Source of the DNA: Micavibrio sp. UBA6929
Lineage (GTDB): Bacteria > Pseudomonadota > Alphaproteobacteria > Micavibrionales > Micavibrionaceae
Assembly: GCA_002448815.1 (NCBI GenBank)
Contig: DKAJ01000012.1
Location: 79,056-143,055 of the forward strand
Direction of reading: 5' to 3'
DNA: 64,000 nt
How positions within the stretch are numbered: position 1 is the stretch's first letter; every line of letters starts with the position of its first letter. The translations under genes and the position numbers were made by a program. The notes below the pieces were generated by a model that was given only the letters and a program-made list of their open reading frames with translations, made no database searches and was not told where the DNA came from. Shown here piece after piece: positions 61,401 through 64,000 of this stretch.

Positions 61401-62169
61401 CGCTCAGCAGAAGAACGTTTTGCGCATCAAGGGATCTCAGACTAAACGTCAGTTTGAACGTGATTCTGCGCATAGAGATGATTACTATAAGTTGGCGTTG
61501 TTGCGCTACAATGCAAAAAGGTCTTTCGGTAATATTAAAGATATGCCAACGGCATTCAAAGCAGCTGCATCGTTAGGTTTGAAATCTACTGCGGCTGTAG
61601 GGATTGTCGCAAAAGTTGGAGGCAGGGACGCGTGGTCAGTTGTGCGAAATGACGCAATTCCTGCTGTGCAACAAGCATGGAATAAAGTTTCACCTGAAAC
61701 CAAAGGTACGATTATAGGAGCAGGCCTTGCGACAACGGCTTTAGCCGTCGCAACGGATGTTAATCTTGATGTGTATAATGCAGTGAATGATGCAATTCCA
61801 CATGTTGGCGGTGATGTTGCTCAATCATTGAAGGGGTATTCTGCAGTGACGGCTGATGTTGCTGGTGCGACAACTGCAACCGGGCTGTTTGCTGTCTATA
61901 ACTTTTTAGAAGATCACATGTTAATCCATATGGGAACGGGTTATGCGTGTATTGTTATGGGCGGCGGCGGTCGCGCGGTGGCATACCCTTTAAGGCAAGT
62001 AGGTAAGCTCGGTGAGTTTCTTGCTGAAGAGCTTTCAGACATCTCGGGTGGTTTTGCGGATGCACGCTTGCCGTTTAGACATGCAAAAAAACTAACACGT
62101 TCAGCAGAGCGCCTGACGAGAGATATTCAAAATTACGATCGCACTTATTTGCCGTCACTCGCCGTTTAG
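58405..62169 (+). CDS. Giant protein of unknown function with hydrophobic C-terminal half
   Basis: I do not recognise this 1254-residue protein. It starts at ATG 58405; an earlier frame to 58327 overlaps the preceding gene and lacks support. About 1-520 is hydrophilic and helical, with long charged helices. Hydrophobic segments, perhaps membrane-inserting, lie near 528-550 (ILTVSLGTAFYFAMSAGQA), 742-776 (AMAYGYAEQGVSGAIMATTM), 1099-1119 (TIIGAGLATTALAVATDV) and 1153-1190. Between them are hydrophilic regions (about 820-1060). There is no signal peptide and no known enzyme motif. It could be a membrane-active effector, a scaffold or a toxin-like protein; none is proven. Its stop shares bases with that of phaC. 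Confidence 0.78.
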   Translation: MNDEAVIIKNKGEATLPVEHRLGVKGKVMMPEHLVRAASNHGLLIAKRRLEDEYHLKSEQGHNVATILPGVVQGENPLTFLELKAALEKLHQPLRHISSNLSAAKHQVNLDEIVDSEIDLSMRPEFVGRTQSLKDSVTATSNRIYRLRNAEIEGGSQKLHDNFYRIIGFISKGSLKEEGLNKSEQSDYDDHDDGCEVVAEELELAEAKKNASEISGLLLEGFRFSRTHGKYRLALAPEFAEGQFSGKAQQEIYEHLKSLLHQVKPDVNWNEPPKHVYLSAIELYRFFTSFYEADLQREIPFHEMVEDAFHEELEVEDVKNIQRIAAELESSPWLDKLEAIPSLAEKNAKRDMLQLSAGLTALQALIDNPEMQSIWKKYNISSRLLENHENALATMCTDIERVQRVLDRSMQTNRMSRADLEAVMLHFRETIAGGREIVQIINNAIDQPLYPSEQAKQNQSHLKQLDAILANASLAPTTLVRSNLSNETQEIAHYVARHTGQEGINVAKGVKDFVQDFGGEISDFVAKNKILTVSLGTAFYFAMSAGQAMGADAGAPADPSLDMLAQVGDGVITASSSLDPNMSLADMMNAQVEIVPMALDLQEQEFGSQAVKVCHFHMPVKLPYFEHCLVSDQAVKQFNDGYELLKGPLNAILDAPAESLGNMVSGNSDHQALFGDHFKNSLRATGDVWFVANGYQNIAHAPWAAVTATMGYKLGVLPSMKKTSGLITPLIDSAYSLSQDNKYLLANIPAMAYGYAEQGVSGAIMATTMTSIGAYGLNSGQNILQKGVAKISGRYAHNKVLQAASYGAASSKFGSRVASYAHLGEVSGYHQMDSGLYIPDEKSVATTPERQSLTVPREQEGAVSIDIGGKTIEMNLDTENFQDLYRDFVQWRFLLEHGANIVGVEKESSIGSEQAQWEKAQFEAFKRLAGEEKRPYKKITDFKYSDYLKRSASNAIDALEMFVAGELSKEALARQIQVPLNDMLTSKMIHLNDAGIVLDAQQKNVLRIKGSQTKRQFERDSAHRDDYYKLALLRYNAKRSFGNIKDMPTAFKAAASLGLKSTAAVGIVAKVGGRDAWSVVRNDAIPAVQQAWNKVSPETKGTIIGAGLATTALAVATDVNLDVYNAVNDAIPHVGGDVAQSLKGYSAVTADVAGATTATGLFAVYNFLEDHMLIHMGTGYACIVMGGGGRAVAYPLRQVGKLGEFLAEELSDISGGFADARLPFRHAKKLTRSAERLTRDIQNYDRTYLPSLAV

Positions 62170-63992
62170 GCCTTCATTTTGACGTAACTGCCTGGCGCGG
62201 GCTCAAGTGATTTTTTGATGCTGCGTGCAGGCACTTTTTTACCTGCATATTTCTTTGCCCATTCATGCCAGTGTGGCCACCATGACCCTGCATGTTCTTC
62301 TGCGCTGTCCAGCCATGCTTGGGCGTCATCGGGCAGGTCTTTGTTCGTCCAATAGCAGTATTTATTCTTCGCGGGCGGATTAACGACGCCGGCAATATGC
62401 CCTGACGCAGCAAGTGTAAATGTACGGTCGGTATTGAGCGATTTTGCGCCATCATAGGTCGCCAGCCAAGGGGCAATATGGTCTTCTTTCGTTGATAAGA
62501 AATATGACGGCGTATCAATTTGCGATAAATCAATAGGGGTGTCATTAAGGGTGACGCCGCCAGGGCGCATCAGCAAGTTATCACGGTACATATTCTTCAA
62601 ATAAAAGCGCTGCATTTTTGCAGGCATATTTGTTGAATCGTCATTCCAATAAAGTAAATCAAACGGAAATGGCTCGCGCCCCATAAGGTAATTGTTCACA
62701 ACAAAAGACCAGATCAAATCATTCGAGCGAAGCAATTTAAACGTTTGTTGTAGGCTTTGCGCGTCAAACAGGCCAGTGGCTTCAAGTTGGCGGTCGATGA
62801 CTTCGATTTGTTCGGGATCAAGGAAAAGCTTTAGCTCGCCAGCCTTGTCAAAGTCTAGAAGCGTCGTCAGGAACGTGGCGCTTGCAACGCGTTTATCCAT
62901 GTTTTTGCTTTTGAGGTACGAAAGCGTCATCGACAAAAGCGTTCCGCCCAAACAATATCCGACGATATTTAAATCCTCTTCCTCTGTTGCGGCTTCAACG
63001 GCGTTCATAGCTGCAAGAACACCTTCCTCCATATAATCTTCAAAGCCTTTTTGCGAAAGCTTGGCATCAGGATTTACCCATGAGATCACAAAAACGCTGT
63101 GTCCTTGGTCGCACGCCCATTTAATGAAGGAGTTTTCAGGCTTCATATCCAAAATGTAATATTTGTTAATCCACGGCGGGACGACCAATAGAGGGCGCTT
63201 ATGGACCTTGTCTGTCGTGGCCTCATATTGGATGAGCTGAATAAGGTCATTTTGATAAATGACGCTTCCTTTTGTGACGGCAAGGTTCTCCCCAACGTCA
63301 AAGGCGCTGTAGTCAGTTGTGCTGATCTGCAGTAATCCATCGCCGCGCTCAATATCTTTGATCAGATTTTCAAAACCTTTAATCAGGTTTTTACCGCCTG
63401 ATTGGATTGTCTCACGCAGGACCTCAGGGTTGGTCATGGCAAAGTTGCTAGGTGACATGGCATTGGCATAAAGCTTGGCCGTGAAGGCAAGCTTGTCTTT
63501 TTTAAGGTTATCCAGTCCATCCGTATTTGCAATGGCATCGTCAATCCAGTTGCATGTTAAAAGATAGGATTGCTTTAAAAAGTCGAAAACAACATTGTTC
63601 TGCCAGTCTTCATCACGAAAACGGCGATCACCCTTTGATGGCGTGACTAGTGGCTTGGCCATTGCATCTTCGTCGCCCAAAAAGCGTAGCGTGCTTGTCT
63701 GCCAAAGCTCAAACCACTGTGACCAGTACTGCGATTGCATTTGCCAAAACTTATCAGGGTCGTTCAGCAGTTTTTCCATGAACTCGGCATAAACAGGATT
63801 GATGTTCATCGGGTCGAGGTTCTTGTTCAGGTAATCTTCATCGACATAGCGCTGCATTGCGCGCTCGAAAATGGGCTGCGCTTGCTCGTAAATATCAAAG
63901 ATTGCTTGAGAAAAAGCAACCGGATCAATTGAGGGTGCGTTTTGCTCTGCTGCTTGGGTGTTCTTGCCTGATGATGTTTGTTTTGAGGCCAT
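62166..63992 (-). CDS. phaC: Class I poly(3-hydroxyalkanoate) synthase
   Basis: PhaC polymerises (R)-3-hydroxybutyryl-CoA into storage granules. The 608 residues are complete (ATG 63992) and match class I length. The N-terminal helical domain (about 1-200) contains WSQWFELWQTS and PSNFAMTNPEVLRETI. The catalytic box GYCLGGTLLS places the nucleophile Cys near 347. The acid Asp is in STKEDHIAPW and the His in ASGHIAGVVNPP. The usual tryptophan-rich tail, SWWPHWHEWAKKYAGKKVPAR, is present. It is over 40 kb from phaR-phaA-phaB, and the short PhaC-like gene at 20391 sits beside them. Confidence 0.96.
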   Translation of the reverse strand: MASKQTSSGKNTQAAEQNAPSIDPVAFSQAIFDIYEQAQPIFERAMQRYVDEDYLNKNLDPMNINPVYAEFMEKLLNDPDKFWQMQSQYWSQWFELWQTSTLRFLGDEDAMAKPLVTPSKGDRRFRDEDWQNNVVFDFLKQSYLLTCNWIDDAIANTDGLDNLKKDKLAFTAKLYANAMSPSNFAMTNPEVLRETIQSGGKNLIKGFENLIKDIERGDGLLQISTTDYSAFDVGENLAVTKGSVIYQNDLIQLIQYEATTDKVHKRPLLVVPPWINKYYILDMKPENSFIKWACDQGHSVFVISWVNPDAKLSQKGFEDYMEEGVLAAMNAVEAATEEEDLNIVGYCLGGTLLSMTLSYLKSKNMDKRVASATFLTTLLDFDKAGELKLFLDPEQIEVIDRQLEATGLFDAQSLQQTFKLLRSNDLIWSFVVNNYLMGREPFPFDLLYWNDDSTNMPAKMQRFYLKNMYRDNLLMRPGGVTLNDTPIDLSQIDTPSYFLSTKEDHIAPWLATYDGAKSLNTDRTFTLAASGHIAGVVNPPAKNKYCYWTNKDLPDDAQAWLDSAEEHAGSWWPHWHEWAKKYAGKKVPARSIKKSLEPAPGSYVKMKA

Positions 63993-64000
63993 GCCGTTTT

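Noticed and set aside
1..64000. CRISPR array, prophage or insertion sequence
   Set aside because: No regularly spaced repeats, transposase, integrase or structural phage genes were seen; the 21-base duplication at 29239 is the only notable direct repeat found.

Overview
The window looks like a compact chromosomal segment of an alphaproteobacterium. It carries no phage, insertion sequence or CRISPR array. The evidence is a set of families typical of that class: PhaR/PhaC polyhydroxyalkanoate genes, a ubiquinol-cytochrome c chaperone-family protein, an LdtR-like MarR regulator, a small ribbon-helix-helix protein after fumC, the run glyA-nrdR-ribD-ribE-ribH-nusB, and ihfA-merR-tRNA-Pro. Base composition looks moderate rather than GC-rich. 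Several large proteins that I do not recognise, and a TcpQ-like secreted protein, suggest a lineage outside the best-studied Rhizobiales and Rhodobacterales. A Micavibrio- or Rhodospirillales-like organism is possible but unproven.

Layout: 1-3154 holds the prs end, rplY, pth and ychF (nucleotide supply and translation). 3156-5327 is a large unknown gene. 5416-11809 holds ilvE, a response regulator/histidine kinase pair, a PAS hybrid-sensor-like kinase and recX. 11929-15230 holds hslO, an OmpA-type lipoprotein and prfB with a programmed +1 frameshift site. 15385-19643 is a pair of secreted proteins, one with a TcpQ-like C-terminus. 19723-23530 is a polyhydroxybutyrate locus (phaR, a PhaC-like hydrolase, phaA, phaB). 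A full-length class I phaC lies apart at 62166-63992. 23538-27520 is a cyclic-nucleotide-binding protein and a minus-strand run ydcH-purE-purK-fumC-RHH. 27599-33542 is pfkA, two membrane PH-domain proteins, ilvD, a MepK-like peptidase and folK-folP.

33595-38063 holds a histidine phosphatase, nadX, recO and parC. 38060-43028 is a minus-strand group of EAL phosphodiesterase, motA, motB and two tandem paralogues of unknown family. 43236-48772 is a MarR regulator, a small protein, rpiB, glyA, nrdR, the riboflavin genes (no ribBA) and nusB. 48877-49314 is a FliL-like secreted protein. 49348-53399 is lipid synthesis (fabH, plsX), rpmF, yceD, the ubiquinol-cytochrome c chaperone and bamE. 53507-56730 is ihfA, merR, tRNA-Pro, hemB, rplM and rpsI. 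56833-62169 is a gamma-carbonic anhydrase-like protein and three unknown genes, with a near-consensus Fur box between the divergent pair.

No gap between genes exceeds about 300 bases; the largest are 13888-14125 and 43029-43235. Convergent genes often end within a few bases of each other, and three pairs share interlocked stop codons. The best candidates for undescribed biology are the Fur-box-linked cluster at 57355-62169, the motAB-linked paralogue pair at 38060-39252, and the TcpQ/coiled-coil pair at 15385-19643.
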